The notes under the pieces: model-generated
Told to the model about the DNA's origin: nothing
The model's database searches: none
Seen by the model: only the letters and a program-made list of their open reading frames with translations
Shown here: positions 37,822 to 53,200 of the stretch, piece by piece
Layout of the letters: each line of letters starts with the position of its first letter
How positions within the stretch are numbered: position 1 is the stretch's first letter
DNA from: Hepsetus odoe
Lineage: Eukaryota; Chordata; Actinopteri; Characiformes; Hepsetidae
DNA: 64,000 bases
Assembly: GCA_017165825.1 (NCBI GenBank)
Contig: CM029367.1
Span: forward strand, 18,418,759 to 18,482,758
Direction of reading: 5' to 3'
Position numbers and translations under genes: made by a program

Positions 37822-40800
37822 CCATATCAAAAGAAAGAGAGAATCAAAAGTGTTAAAAGAGAAAAGAAATATGTTTAGACTTTCAACTGTTGAGACCAAG
37901 GCAGAAAGAACATTGTGTAATCTTTATTTAAATTGGTCAAGAGAACGGCGGGAAAAAAGCTTAACTTCAAATTAGTGTTGACAGTTTTGGGCAACAGTCC
38001 TTGGGCCAGACTGAGGCCAATGTCAGACATTTCAACATTTTGATTTTATTCTCTTGACAAAAAGCCCCTGAAATGTAATTTTACTCTATTAAATGTGGCC
38101 TCTTGTCCATATACTGCTATAAAGTAGTAATATTACTTACTGGCACAGGCCATTTAATAGACATAAACTAAGAGTGAAAATGATTCTCATGTCCTCACTT
38201 TGGACTGCTTTTGCATTAAATTTGATGGAGCAAATATGTCTGACAAACAGCAAAACTGTCACATTTTTAGAATCTTTAGGGCAAATAGCAAATAACTATC
38301 ACACTGTGGCGGTTTATAACTTTCTTATAAAAATGTTAGTATTTATTCTATTCTTTGGGGCTCAAATTTAAAATTGTTGAAAAATGTGAAGTGTTTACAA
38401 TACTTATTGTCTTCAAGACAGGGTAAGTAAATAAATTAAAACGTTTCTTGTCAAAGAAGAGCATCGATAGAAAGGCCAGGTTTGTCTTGATGTATTGAAA
38501 GTGTAAGCAGTGTAACAATGGAACCTCTTTTTTCTGGATAAGTAATTTTTAAAATTCTTAATCCTCAAATCATGATTTTATTATTTACAAAAGCAATACT
38601 GAAGTAATTACAAATAAAGTTCAGCCCAAAGTATTAAAGTATAACCATCTAAACTGAAGTCAACAGTTGGTTGATACTGTAGTCCATACTGTTATCTATG
38701 AAGAAAATAATACAACCTGTGCAATGTGTTTGTATGGTCCAGATTGCCATTTTCATCATACTATGCATCAAGTCATTTTTGTAAATAAGTGAAATGAAAT
38801 AGGCTGTCAGAGACCGCATGAGTATATTTGGATTTGAGAAGATTTAGTAAGGTAGCTTGGTTTAAAATAGATTTCAATTGCAGAAATCATTTATGTGTGG
38901 TCCTGTTAGTATTCTGAACAGTCTTACCGTTGCCTAGCTCCCAGGATATGTTATACTTCTTGCCAGCACTGTACTTCAGCAGACTCAGAGCACTGGAGGC
39001 ATTCCATGAGTTGTCAGGATTACGGTGTAGGGCATTGATCCCAAAGATCAGGTGCAGTCCAGCACAGTCAGCAAAGTTGTACAGTTTGTCTAAAGACCTG
39101 GCTGGGAAAAAGCGATACACAGTTGTAACTTTGACACCTCACAATTGTCTTAAAAGAAAAAAAAACAACTCAAACTGACTTGGAAATCTCGTTTGAAGAC
39201 CTTGTAATGTTTAAGAAAATATATGAATTCTTTGTACTGCAGTTGCACAGCATGGACTCATAACATTTTGAGAACGGTACAAGCAGCTTTACTTTCCTAC
39301 ATGCATATAAAAACACACATAGCAAACCGCACAGCAGTGCATGAACAAGCGTACTAGTGGCAGATGCAGAAATGTGCCAGTGAAAGCATTTTTAGAAAAA
39401 AAAAACCTTTTGATGGATTATAATAATTGGACCTCATCCTTGGCACAGTCTCTGGTTATGTTTTGAAATTCTATCGGCTAAGAGTGGTGACAATGAACAC
39501 AAATATTTCAGTGCCCTTTGACTTCATTTCCTGTGTTTAAGAAGAAGCAGCTGAGACATCTCACATGGCCCAGAGGGATTTAAAAGAAGCCCAAACCTGT
39601 GTGTGATGTAACAGGAGAATTGTGTTTCAAGGTTGCTTACTTATGGTCAGTTTTACACATAATTACATTAAGTTCATGATGAACATGTCTCTAGATGATC
39701 AAGGGTGAGCTGAAAAAGGTATGCCAATTTTCAAATTCAGAAAAGGCACAGATGGAATGGAAAAATCGCATATAGAAATCTGGCAAAATTTTCTCTAACA
39801 CTCCAGAGGAACTGTTATTGTCTCTGTCTAAAGTCACACTGATTGTGTTAACATTTATGTTAATGCAAATAAAAAAATAAAGAACTACAGATCAGTAATA
39901 TCATACAAAGGTGTAGAACTGCATACCCAATTAAAGATCAGTCACATTCTAGCAAATAAAGTCAGACAAATCCCTCTCAGATGTGCACATTAACATGGCT
40001 ACTAAATTCCTGATTTTATAGAATTGGGGCTTTAAAGCTTTCAAGACAACAAAAAACACACTTATACACAATAATAATGGTGACTATTTCATAATTTAAA
40101 GGAGGCTTAATTCAAAGCATAAAGTAACACTTTTGTTCCAAAGCATTTAAATAGTTTTAGTCTTTAAATGGTCTAATGCATCACTTAATTGGGTACAAAA
40201 CTATAAAAAACTTAATGTGTGTGTGTGTGTGTGTGTGTGTGTAGGAAACTTGACTGTCTTTTTGCTGGTTTGTAAACAGCTGTTTACTAATACTTTTTAC
40301 TTAAACTTTACCTTAAAACTACTTTTAACCAGAGAAAGAAATTAACACTTACATTAAAAAGATTTGCTTAAAGCAAGATTCCAAATCATTGACAGACAGT
40401 ATGTCTGTATGGCTCCTTCCAGTGCCTGCTGTTCTCATAGAGGTGGCAAGTTCATTTGTGCAGGGTATTTAGCTCACACCTCCTGGTGAATTAAGTAACA
40501 TTCTCATGGCTTCATTAGCCCTCCCTCTGCTTGTTTATTTGGGCACGTTGGAATAGCACCTTCGGCCTTTGGTAACAGAAGCGGAGCATGCAGCCCCCTG
40601 CCAGGTCATTTGCTTCAGGAGCAGGTGTCAGCAGAGCTGCATGTTTGGTCTAGAATCAACCTCTAATTTCAGAATGTGTGACCATGTTCAGCCAGGCTGC
40701 TTATAGGAGGGGCTGATGGTTGTCTGCTTGCATAAAGCATCTAAAGTGAATTAAGGCAGTGAGTTTTTACTGACACATTACTTTAACTCTAAGCCAGCCT

Positions 40801-41278
40801 GTTGAAAATGACACAGCACGTACTACATAATCAGAGGAAAGGGTATAAGACGATGACAAAAATAGTTGTATATTTTTGTGATTCAAAACATTTTTATACG
40901 TTTTGGATTATCATCACTTATGTTTTTTGACAACTGAAAAATATACAATGGTTAAAAACACTTCAGTAGAAGTTTGGGCTTAAGAGGTTTTGGGCTGGCG
41001 CAACTCATAGAAATATATCCCTCAGTTGAGGTCAGTTTATTCCTAAGTATTCACTTAAGATAAACGTTTACATATTTACAATAGTCCTTCCAAGCAGCCT
41101 CCGGAGAAGTGACCTTGAAGGAGAGACGGTGTGGTCAGCATTAGATGCTCACATAAGAAATCTACAAGTGTTGGCTGGGACCATTAGTAAGTTCTGTCCT
41201 TACTTCTTCAGTCCTTGCAGGGAAATGCAGATTTTTTACATGTGCAGTACAAAGGGAAGCTTTAACTTCTTCACTCTC

Positions 41279-41339
<61 letters not shown>

Positions 41340-43227
41340 CCTCCTTCTCTCTCTTCTCTCTCACGTTTTCTCTATCTCTTTTTCCCAGCCATATCATAGC
41401 TGTGGTGAACTGTAGAATAACTGAGATAAATGACAAATTACAAAATGAAGTGTCAAAAAGCCAAGAGTCCTTGGAAATATTGGAAAATAATATTGTTTTT
41501 GGACAACCTTGATATTTTGCTTACATGGTTAGCTGGCCTCCTGTCTTTCATACGTGTTTTTTTAGTAATTGAATTAAAATGCAATGCTGATGTGCAATGG
41601 CGTTTACTGATACGCATAGTCAAATTCCCAAGATCAAACCTGATAGAAGTTATTTTTATAATTAATCTTGAGCTATAAATGTTTCTCAACTCCTCACACT
41701 GCAGGTATTAGCAGTATAGGTGTTAATTGTTTTTGGGCTCAAATGAACATTGCACGAGGGATGAACTCAAAAAGAAAAAAAGGAGAAAGAAGAAAAGAAA
41801 GAAGAAAACAAAACTTTAACTGACCTTTTTTGAAACAGAGTGCATGAACTTTTGCAATAAGTTCAGTAGCAACTGTAAAGCTAAGAGCAGAACTGAATCC
41901 CACAGGCCAACGCAATGGAAAGAGAAGGGTCTGGATATTGTCAGGGTAGCTATCTGATCACAGACATAAGACTTCCATAACAAGCTGGACTGTACCAGAG
42001 TGCTACGGCTCATTTCTGAGCCAGAGCATTTCCATTTATGTCTAGTGATTACCTACAGCAACGATCAGGAACTGTATATTCAAAACCCCTCCAAAAAGTT
42101 CAAAGCTAAGCATTTCCATAGCCAGACAACATCCACAATGTCTGTTCTTAAGGAAAACAATGACTGCATAAAAATTCCCAACACAGATATTTGGTGTCCA
42201 CACTTTGTGCAATGGTACATGTCTATTTAAATCTCTGTAGGTAAAATTATTATTAAATAAATAATTATGAATAAAAAAATGAATAAAGATTATTAAATAG
42301 AATTTCTTCTATATCTATAAAGCAATTCTATTCAATAAATACTATCATTTAGCTCCAACAAAGCCTTAATTCATTTTTCTTTTGCCACTAATCATTAATG
42401 TAGCTTGAAAGAAACAGAAATATGTGACAATGAGAAGCATTCTGGAGAAAATGCTGTATATAGCATAATACATGTATATTGTATGTATGTATTACACACT
42501 GGAAAATAAAAAAATGCAATTTAATTGAAATTAAATTGAAACCTTATTTCTATATCACTAACCAATTGTACAGCCACATATACATAATTATATCATTGCT
42601 GTTTTACAAACATGCCTCCTATATATGTATATATATATATATATATATATTCTGGTATATAAACATTCTTGCCATGAGAAATGTCCAACAAAGTTCACTT
42701 TAAAGCCTCCCTGCCCTCTCAGTAGGACCAGTTTGTTGACCTGACTACAATTTTTCTACTTTCCACTAGTGAACTGCCCATCAGCATGATCTATAAACTA
42801 TGAAAAAGTGTTGAGTACATGTCTGCAGTGCAGCTCACTTCATTTCTCACACTTCATTTCTCACAAGAAAACCTTTTAAAGCAAAATAGCTGCTGAATTA
42901 CAGCAACAACAACATCAACAAATTAAAAGGGTAATCATAATTAATGCCTTCAGATATGCTGTGATTCATGGGAGAAGACCACCCTGTTCCTCTACTGGCA
43001 TTTCCTCCCAGTTAAAACACACTATTTTGCTAGATTACACATGCTACCTCTGTATATACTCGTGTTAACTGTAATCACTATACTCATTCCCTTTAAAGCC
43101 ATTAGAGCTCGGCTCTGTTTTGGTAACCTGGGTTTAGATCTTTTTGAGATAATAAAAAAGCAATTGCAATAGAGCACGTCTGTGCTCATTATTTAGCTAT
43201 AACCTTACCTTAGAGGCAGTGTTATAC

Positions 43228-43266
<39 letters not shown>

Positions 43267-44174
43267 AAAAGACCCTGAAGCCTCTAAAAGTCTCTATTCT
43301 TGTTTTCCTGTTCATACAATATTAGTGACAAGAAGTAAAAGTAACGCTGAGTGCTTGGACTCAAACTAACTCATGCAAACACTGCTAGAGTGGAAATATG
43401 GTTTCAATAGTTCTGCTATGCCTGTGGTAGTCTGAAGTGCACACTGCATGTCATACAAACCCAAGTATGCTCACGTTTATAAACACAGCATTACACAAAG
43501 ACTCTCGTTTGATAGGGTATGTTTTACAAAGAACTGTTCAGGTCAAACCACTTTTGTATTCTTGAAGAATGCAAGCTATGAAGACACCTGTTTTTGATTG
43601 ATTCGGTATGGCCAGTGTAAGCTCTGAGTGTGTGTGGGTGTGTGCACGTGTGGATGTACACATGAGTGTGTGTGAGCGTGTTAATTGGTTAACTTCTCAT
43701 ATGTGCATGTGAGTATAACAACAGCACAGGTATACATCAGTGCACTGACAAAACCATATGACTGTATGTCAGTGATTCTAATTGTTTGCCCGTGTGTAGA
43801 GCCACGTGGTTGGCAGTGAAAAAGATAGAGCTTTGAGTGATATGTTAACATCTCAGAACACACGCTGGTGTATATACATCCACACACATTTGTGTACACC
43901 AATTAATCTTCCTTAGAGAGACTGCCTGTACACCAGCACATGGCCAAGACTGCACAGGCATGCTGGCTGGACTCAGATTTCCCTGTAGCGTCAACAGGCC
44001 TGTGCGCTACGTTGATTGGAGTTATGGTTGTGACAAATACATAAATTAATGTAGTTATATATATATGGACCTGTCCAGGGTGCGTCCCCCGTCCTTCGCC
44101 CTGTGTGCGCTGGGTTGGACTCCAGCACTCCCCCGCGACCCCGTTTGGGACAAGCAGCAGAAAATGGAAGGATG

Positions 44175-44247
<73 letters not shown>

Positions 44248-47200
44248 AAATAAATTAAATTGTTCCAAAACCCACTGAATGCCACTTTTCACAAATTTTA
44301 TATTAAATATAATTATAATTTAATAAATATAATTTTATATTATATTATTATATTAAAATACAACTATCCAAATATCAGTGTAATGCTTTGGATAAAAGTA
44401 CAGTTATTCTGAAAAATGCATATGGTAAAAATGTGTTATTTCACTTCTACTTAATCAAAAAAAAATTCAAATGGATTTCCAGCATTTGTTGATATTTGTT
44501 AAGTCAACAGACACATATGCTTCAAAAATATATATTCTTAAATGGCATGCTGTGCTTTCTAGTACCAACACGTTAGCAACAGGTTCTTTAAGTCCTGCAA
44601 GTGCCACCTCCATGGATCGGATTAGTTGGTCCAGTACATGCCACAAGATCAGACTGAGATCTGTGGAATTTGGAGACCAGCAAACTCCTTATAATGTTCC
44701 TTTTTCCAATTCCAGTTCCAATTTCTGAACCAATTTGCAGTGTGGCAGGATGCAGCCTGAGTGTACTTGGTCTGCAACAATGTTTAGTTAGGAGGTACAA
44801 AATTATACAATTTTCAAAATATGCAGGGCTCCCTGCAAAACATTGCTTAGAGCATCACAATGCTTCTGCCAGCTTGCTTTCTACCCTAAGGCATCCTGGT
44901 GCCATCTACCTCTGCACCCAGCCATCCAAATAATGAAAAAAATCTGACCTGATCAACTTCTTCCAATATTGTTTAATCCAGAAGTAAAAAAGTCGAGTTC
45001 TAACCAATTTTAAGCACATTTCACAGAAATGAGACAAGCCTCGGACAAATACAAACTGAACCCTGGGAATTTTAAATGCTAAATAGCACTAGCACTGGGG
45101 CAGCGGTGGCCTGGGGTTAGGGAGTTGCCCTGGATCGGAACATTGTGGGTTCGATTCTCTCACCAATAGGTTGCCCTGAGGTACCCTTCAGCAAGGTACC
45201 GTCCCCGTCACTGCTCCCAGGGTGCTTTCAATAGCTGCCCCCTGCTGCACGTGTGTGTATGGATGAAACGCAGAGGTTGAATTTCGTTGTGTTGTGCTGT
45301 GCTGCGTTTCACAATGACAAAGGTTGTTACTTTCACTTTTATTAGACATCCCTGGGGTAGGAGGGGCAACTAGTTCCACAGAGGTTTAAACACCTAGGAA
45401 GAGCTAGTTCAAGGGTAGGGATGAATAACACAATTGTAGGGCAGGACTGACATCATAAAAAGGAGAGAGAGATAAAATAATAAAAATAATCTGTCTAAAC
45501 AGATATATAAAAGTGATATAGAGGACCATATTTTCAACAAATGGAAAAGTGCATGTGTATAATGCACCTAGATAATGAAATATGCCTGAATGCTTTAACC
45601 TTACTTTGAGGTGGTCTAGTGGCTCTATTATCCTCTGTCATAAAAACGATATCTGCAAATCAATGCAATGTTCGATACAATAGTCAAAAGTCAGGTTTAT
45701 CTTATGATGAAATATTTATTCCCTGCTTTGAATGCTTTCTTTCAGGATGACAAAAAACTGATGTTCATTCTGGTGATCTAATGACCGTCAAAGACCAAAT
45801 CCCAACCCCACTGAATGCCTTGCAGTAATTTTGGACAAATATTTTAAAGAGTTTCTTTTGGAAGAGTCATATTCCATCTACAGTGTAGTCCAAGCGGTAT
45901 GGAGAATCTATTTTCAGGTACATTTAAGTTGTTCTTGTGTATAGTGGTGGGACAAAATCTTCCAAAGACGCTTTGAGTCAGTTCACCGGACAGGGATGAA
46001 GCCTCGTCCAGCAATACACTTTCCTTTTAAGAGGTAGTTCATAATCACCAAATTTATTTATTTAAATTTTTTTGCATATTCAAATTAAGTTTCTATTTTT
46101 AATTTACTACAATGTGCAGAAATAAAAGCACTCAATGCTGCATTAATACCTGTCTGGATTTTTTTCAATAAGAGAGTGAAATAATGATATGAGTACAGAA
46201 TGATTCAAATTCATATAATTTATGAGGCCAAACAAAGGGCAAGCAATGCTGGGTTAATTGTCTACATTTTCATTTCATTTCTAAATCATTATTGAAAAGT
46301 CCTCTGTCCATTCACTGTTCTGATCAGTTGTCAAGCCAAAATCAGCAAATGCAGTAAAATGCACAGTTTATAAAACATTTACATTTACGGCATTTAGCAG
46401 ACGCTCTTATCCAGAGCGACTTCCATGTCCTAATTACAGGGACAGTCTCCCTGGAGCAGCTCAGAATTAAATGTCTTGCTCAGGAACCTAATGGTGGTAG
46501 TGCTAGAGGTGGGATTCGAACCTGTGACCGATTGGTTTATAGGTTCGAATCTATAATTCTGTCATCCAGCAGATACATTTCCTGATAGTACTGGCTTACA
46601 CAACATTTATTTCAAAATGTATCCAGTGCTTTTTCTTTGATATTTCTTAATCCACTGCTTTATTCTGAGTCTTCATTACAGTTCCAAAAATCAGCATAAA
46701 AAACCACATTTCCTAAAATAATTAAAAATCATTTTGGTAAATCCACCTTAATACCAACATTTGTTATTATTTCTTCATTGGCTGGATCATAACTATTTGC
46801 ACTGATGTGGCTTGTATAGCCTTTTGGGAAAAAGCTAAGGGGCATATTACTGCAGAGAAGAATGTGAAAAATGGAGTTTGCATTGAAAAACTGTAATACT
46901 TCATGCAGTATCAAAGATCAAGATTATTCCATTCATTGTGATTTTGGACTTTCAGCATTTCTAGTAATTGGCAGTTCATTTAGCTATCTTTCTTGCTTCT
47001 TTCACTTTATTGGAACCTGTTCATTTTCACAATTTTAAATCTTTGGGTTAGACAAGTCATTCTTAGCCATCAAAGTTTTTTCACTTCACTTTTCAATTAA
47101 AAGCTGTTTAAAATAACTGTAAGCATAAATGTTAAACTTTAAACTTCTAAGATCCTAAATGATCACAAGAAGCAAAATAATGCTTTCAAAATAACCCGAA

Positions 47201-50200
47201 TCAAATAAAAACGTACACTTTAACAGCACTTTAACAGTACTGCAATAATAAATATAACTGCTTGCAGCAGTTTCTGTAGGAAGCTAATAAAAACTAACCA
47301 CAGGACCAAGTAAATGTCTGCTAATAGTGCTAATGGGCAAAGAGCTTACAGACAGCACAATGGATCAGCCCCACTGGCCATGTGCTGTGCATAGTTACCA
47401 GTGGAACCAAAGTCTGCATCTGGCTTTAGTTAGAGGTGTCAGGTCCTGTCACTCAATTTAAGGGTGAATAAGGACCAAGAAAGAGTTTTGGTTGCCCCCC
47501 TCCTCCCAGAGCCATTGAAAGCACCCAGTCACCACTTGAATGAAGTATGGGACTTTGTAACATACCACAGAAAACTCAATTTTACTTTTCCGTTTCATGC
47601 TTTCAAGACCGGAGCAAATTTCATTACACATTTATGGACTCATAAAATTCCATCAATAACTTGGCTTTCCTCTCATGCGGTTTCATTAACATGCTATGTG
47701 TGTATGCAGACAAAAAATTGTCACAGGACAATATTCCTGTCTAACCTCATGAAAAAATCTTTGCAACACTATTTTACATATTCTACATTAAACAAAAGTG
47801 TTAAGATCAAGAATCCATTGTGAATTATGAATGAAAACTAAGGCAGTAGTTTGCAATCCATTTTACTTAAGACATCTGTTAAAATTCACAAGAGTAAATG
47901 TCTTGTTCCCCTATTAAAGTGTAAGCACAAAGCAATATGAATTCTATAATTTACATGTTAATATATACATTTCTGTACTTCTTGTGAATTTTTGTTAATT
48001 TAGGAATTAACAAGAAAACCAAAATTCAGAATTTCATTGATATATATATGGCTATATACCGATTCTTAGATACTAATCTTATGTAACTAGGACAAGTACA
48101 CTAACTTCAACAGCTTTTGAAAACTTGTCCGTGCAATCTCCTTTTATGATCTTGTGACAGTGAGGTCCAGCCCAATGTATTTTATTACTAGTCATGCCAT
48201 CCCAACTTATCAGCGAGCCTTGTAGATCTTGCGGATGGAATTGATGGGTAGCTGTAAAGCATTACTGAAAAAGGCCAGACACATCAAGTTCATTTCACAG
48301 CAGTAACACAAATTATCAAGGCTTACATGAATCATAACTGTAGATATACGTTAGAGAGTTATTTTATCTTATTTATCCCTGTTCTCATTTCCATTCATGT
48401 CACCCTAGACTTTTTAGAAGTTAGGTTGTGCACTGAGCAAATTCTAAACACCAAATTGACATATGATTATCCGAATTATTTCATAATTCTGTCATGCAGC
48501 TGCAGAAAGACTAGACACTCAGCATTCCATTGCTGTTCGGTGCTATTCTAGATGCTGTCACTTTTTATTCCATGGCTGCCTGGATTTGTTCCATACTTGA
48601 GAGTTCTATGCATGTAAGAAAATCTGGTGGAATACCTGTCTTCTGGCAGTTCATGTCTGTGGAGACATTCTGCAGGAAGTAGACAGCTTTTCTTGTGTTT
48701 AAAGAAAACGAGGCTCTTCACAGAGGCTCATGTGGGTTGTAATGATTCTTCCAACCAACCAACCTCAGGCTTAACAGTAGTTTTGGCAACATAAGACAGC
48801 TCATATAACTTGCACAGAGTTATGCTTGAATCTGGAGCTGAGGCATTTCTATTACCTTGTATGTCTCCTTAACTTGCGGAGCACAAAAAGTGAAGATGGC
48901 CAAACTATGTCCTAGTGAACAAGGGTTTGGGATCACATTTTGGAAATCACTAAGCTGGTACTTAACTTTTTGGTCTTTCTTATTTCCCTAATTTCAGATT
49001 CACCATACACCTCTAAGATCAGATAATCTATGTTTTATTTAGTCCCAGTAAGCAATCAAGCCTTTCTTCTCAAGATATTTATCCCATTCCTTCATGCAGT
49101 ACTTGTCGCCACCACTATTTTAACTGCTACAGGCTATCACTCTCCCATTTTTGCCATCACAAACCTTTTTTTCTTTAACCTACCTAGATCCTGTCTCCCC
49201 AAAAGTATCCCTACATCCCTAAACGATTTCACTGAACACTTTTTATTTGCCTTCTGCTCCACTTTCACATTCTTTCTTCTTGCCATGCTTCTCCTGGGTC
49301 ACTGTGCATTTTAAAAGGCTTCTAAACTCCAGCTATGAGAAGTGCTACTCATTTTACTTCTTTTTGGGAAGCCCTGAATGTTGCTTAATCTCTCTTGTCT
49401 AATCAGTTAATACAGAGAAAGCTTTAGCTTTAGTAGCAGCTCATCCTTTGCAAGCCTGTCTTTAAGCTTTCTGGCAATTGTAGTTTGGCTGGATCGCTAC
49501 AACCAGTGCAGCCTATGCACTGTCAGAGCTTGTCAGAGCTCTATTTACCAGTTTTACGTAGACTTCAAAAGTGCTGTTAACTGTCACTGGTTGCCTAGAC
49601 ATGACATTTACAAGTGAATTACCTGCTGAGCATTACTGCCTGTCACATTTCCACCAGTGATTTCAGGATAGCTGCAGGTTACCTACCCTTTAAAAATGCT
49701 ATGCTTCTTGAAAGTGGGCACAGTGACATGCCATGTAGGCTTTTTCAGTATATTCTAGGGGTTTTCCCATTTTTTGTGAAAGCAAACATATCTTTGCATA
49801 CAATTATCTATAATATATCCTTAGAAACATCACTTTAGTTTCACAATAACTGACTCTTGTGTTCATTTAGCCCAGCTTATTCATACTCATGGCTAGTATT
49901 AAACATAACGATGACACAGAACATGTAACAATGGATAGAAATATGGTTCGAAGTGTAAGATTATCAAAAAAAAATAAAAAAATTGCGTAACTGGTCATTT
50001 TACCAAGAGTTTTAAAGCAGAATTAAAATTTCTAGTAATAATTTACTTCCTTAATATTATCATATACAATAAATTTAAGGATTAGGGGTGGACCACCCTG
50101 AGCTTGATGTGCCTCATTGGCTCAAGGGATTAAAGGTCCCAATGATTCAGAGCGGCAGTCATTCTATCTATCTCTATCTCAGCCTCACTCTCAATCTGAC

Positions 50201-53200
50201 TCTCACTCTGGAATCCACTTTGGGTGACTGTTAGTATTTCAGTTTTTGTGAATATACAATTTATTTGTGGTCAGTAAAGTTAAGTTACTGACTCCTGGCT
50301 ATGTGCTTATGTCCAGACAACCCCACCACAGCACGACAGTTCATAACGCTGCAAGTTATATGGTTACTGGTGAAAAAGGCTGCAACAGCTGAGATATATA
50401 ATAGTGCTTTTGGAGCAAAGGGAAACCCAAGCTGCTCTGTAATGAGAGGTCTGATCCAAAGACATACTTATAAGCCAAAAATCTTTCTATAAAAGAATAT
50501 TACAATGCAGCTATGAAGCGCATAGGACACACTAAGGGAAAATGACTGGGTTCAATGCCTGTGAACAATGGTCATTTTAAACATAGAAGACTGATTTTCA
50601 TTTGATTTCTTCATATGAATACAGTAGGGTTATGGCAATGATTCAAACTGCTTTTGAAGAGGTTACATCAAAGTGGGCCAAAATGAACACACATTTATCA
50701 TCAACTTTATTTATCAACTCCATAGTAAATGACTGTTTAGGTCAAAGAAAGTTACATTTTATGCACATATATATATATATATATATATATACACAGTTAG
50801 TCAGTCAGTTAGTCATTTTCTGCCGCTTGTCCCAAGCGGGGTCGCGGGGGAGTGCTGGAGTCCATCCCAGCTCACACAGGGTAAACGGGGACGGGGGACA
50901 CACCCTGGACAGGTCGCCAGCCCATCGCAGTATATATGTATAGTACTGTGCAAACGTTTTAGGCAGGTGTGAAAAAATGCTGTAAACAAAGAATGCTTTC
51001 AGAAATATAAATAATGATTCTTTATCTTCATCAATTTACAAAATGCAAAGTGAGTGAACAAAAGAAAAATCTAAATCAAATCAATATTTGGTGTTACTAC
51101 CTTTTGCCTTCAAGCCAGCATCAATTCTTCTGGCCCCCACAGAGCCCTGATCTCAGCATCATCCAGTGTGTCTGGATTACATGAAGAGACAGAAGGATGT
51201 GAGGAAGCCTACATCCACAGAAGATCTGTGCTTAGTTCTCCAAGATGTTTGGAACAACCTACCAGCCGAGTTCCTTCAAAAACTGTGTGCAAGTGTACCT
51301 AGAAGACCTGATGCTGTTTTGAAGGCAAAGGGTGGTCACACCAAATATTGTTTTGATTTAGATTTCTCTTTTGTTCATTCACTGCATGTTGTTGATTGAT
51401 GAAAATAAATGATTAACACTTCCATTTTAGAAAGCATTCTTTGTTTACAGCATTTTTTCACACCTGCCTAAAACTTTTGCACAGTACTGTATATATTTTA
51501 TTTTCTTTCCTTTCTTTTTCTTCTAGCGAAAGGTTAGAAGTAAGCCGATATCAGTCTTCACTTTTCCAGTTTATTTGTAAAATTATTCACACTAGTTAGA
51601 ATTAGAAACTATGATAAAGAATAGATGGTCTTGTAAAACAAGCACATCTACTTGAGAATAGCCTGGCAAGATAAGTGAAGTGAAATGAAGTGAAAGTGAT
51701 TATTTGTTTGTGAATGCACAGCACACAGTGGACCACATTTAAATACTTCTCTGCAGTTTACCCATACATACATTGTACAGTAGGCGGCGGCTATATCTGG
51801 CACCCGGGGAACAGTGATGAGGATGATAGTCCTGAACCACGAAGCTACTGCTGCCCCAAAACCAGAAAAAAAAGATAAGGAGAACATCTTGCCTCAGGAT
51901 GGATGGATGTTAATATAAGTGTATCAACTCATATTAAAATCAACTACTGAAAAAAGAGCGATATAATCCCTGCTAATCGGCGAGGGGTTGGATAAAGGAG
52001 GAACTGGCTTCAAGTATTAAATGTTAGTAAATGCAGCCTGTGTTATTTGTGTTTAATTAATGATTAGACAAGCTTAAAATGTTCTATTGTTTTGGTTTAT
52101 CTATTGGTGTATGAGTGGAAATTTATTTTTTTTAATACAAGTATGTTCGAGAAATAGTTCTAGAATACTTTGTCTCTATGTGAGTTGTTTGTAAATGTAC
52201 TTTGTATTTTCAGGTGAATTAACCCTTTTATTATGCTTATTTCATGCAAATAATTTTCTTAGTTTGAACTCAGATGAAGCATATTGTGCAATTTATCAGA
52301 GTATAGAATTTGTTTAACAAAAAAATAAGTCTTGAAACTATTCCGTTTTCTTCATAGTGGCACAAAACGGAATTATTTCGTATTATTAATTATTATTATT
52401 ATTAATGGGATGGTCCAACATTAGACATGAAAAATATTTTAGAACTTGAACACAATAAAGAACCATATTACAAGCATTGCATTTTCACAGTGAGTTCACA
52501 CTGCCTCTGCTCCTTCTCATCAGTATCATGATCAAGAATGAAATTCAGCCTCAGAAATGCTTTACGTATCAGAACTACATGACATTTTCTATACATCAAT
52601 CAGCTTTACCATCAGATGAATGATAATAATAATAATTTGACCATTAAAGTGCCAAGACATGGAATATATTAGATAGCAAGAACCTCTTGTAGTTTTGTGT
52701 ATCTGATGTATTAGAAGAAGAAAAAGTGGGTAAACGTAAGGATCTGAACAATTCTGATCAGGGCCAAACTATGATGGTTGGAAACAGAGATTCTCCAAAG
52801 CAACAGGGCTTGTTAGTTCCCATGCTGTTCCTATGCTGTTCCTATACTCTTCCTATGCTATCCCCTGACCACTACTAAAAGTTCATATGATGGGCCTATG
52901 AGCATCAGAGCTGGACCATGGAGCAATGAAATACACACTGCATGAAATGTTTGTGAACATGATAAAAAGTTCAATGTGTTCACTTGACCTCCAAAGTCCT
53001 CAGATCTTAATCAGATCAAGCATCTGTGGGAAGACTGGACAAATTAATCTGATTTATTGAGAATATGCACCTAACGTCTTGATGCCAGATATCCCAGCAT
53101 ACCTTTAGAGATCTTGTGGAGAACTTTAGTATCAGCAGATGTTTGCTTGAAAAAAAAATGTCAGCATTGAACAGATGTTTAAATTGGATCAATATTTCAA

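Noticed and set aside
47464..47823. 119-codon frame in HPSE2 intron 3
   Set aside because: No recognisable domain, no splice context, and a composition like its surroundings.
51166..51399. 77-codon frame as a host gene
   Set aside because: The motif order (KRQKDVRKP, WNNLPAEFL, AKGGHTKY) is the C-terminal end of a Tc1/mariner transposase inside paired inverted repeats.
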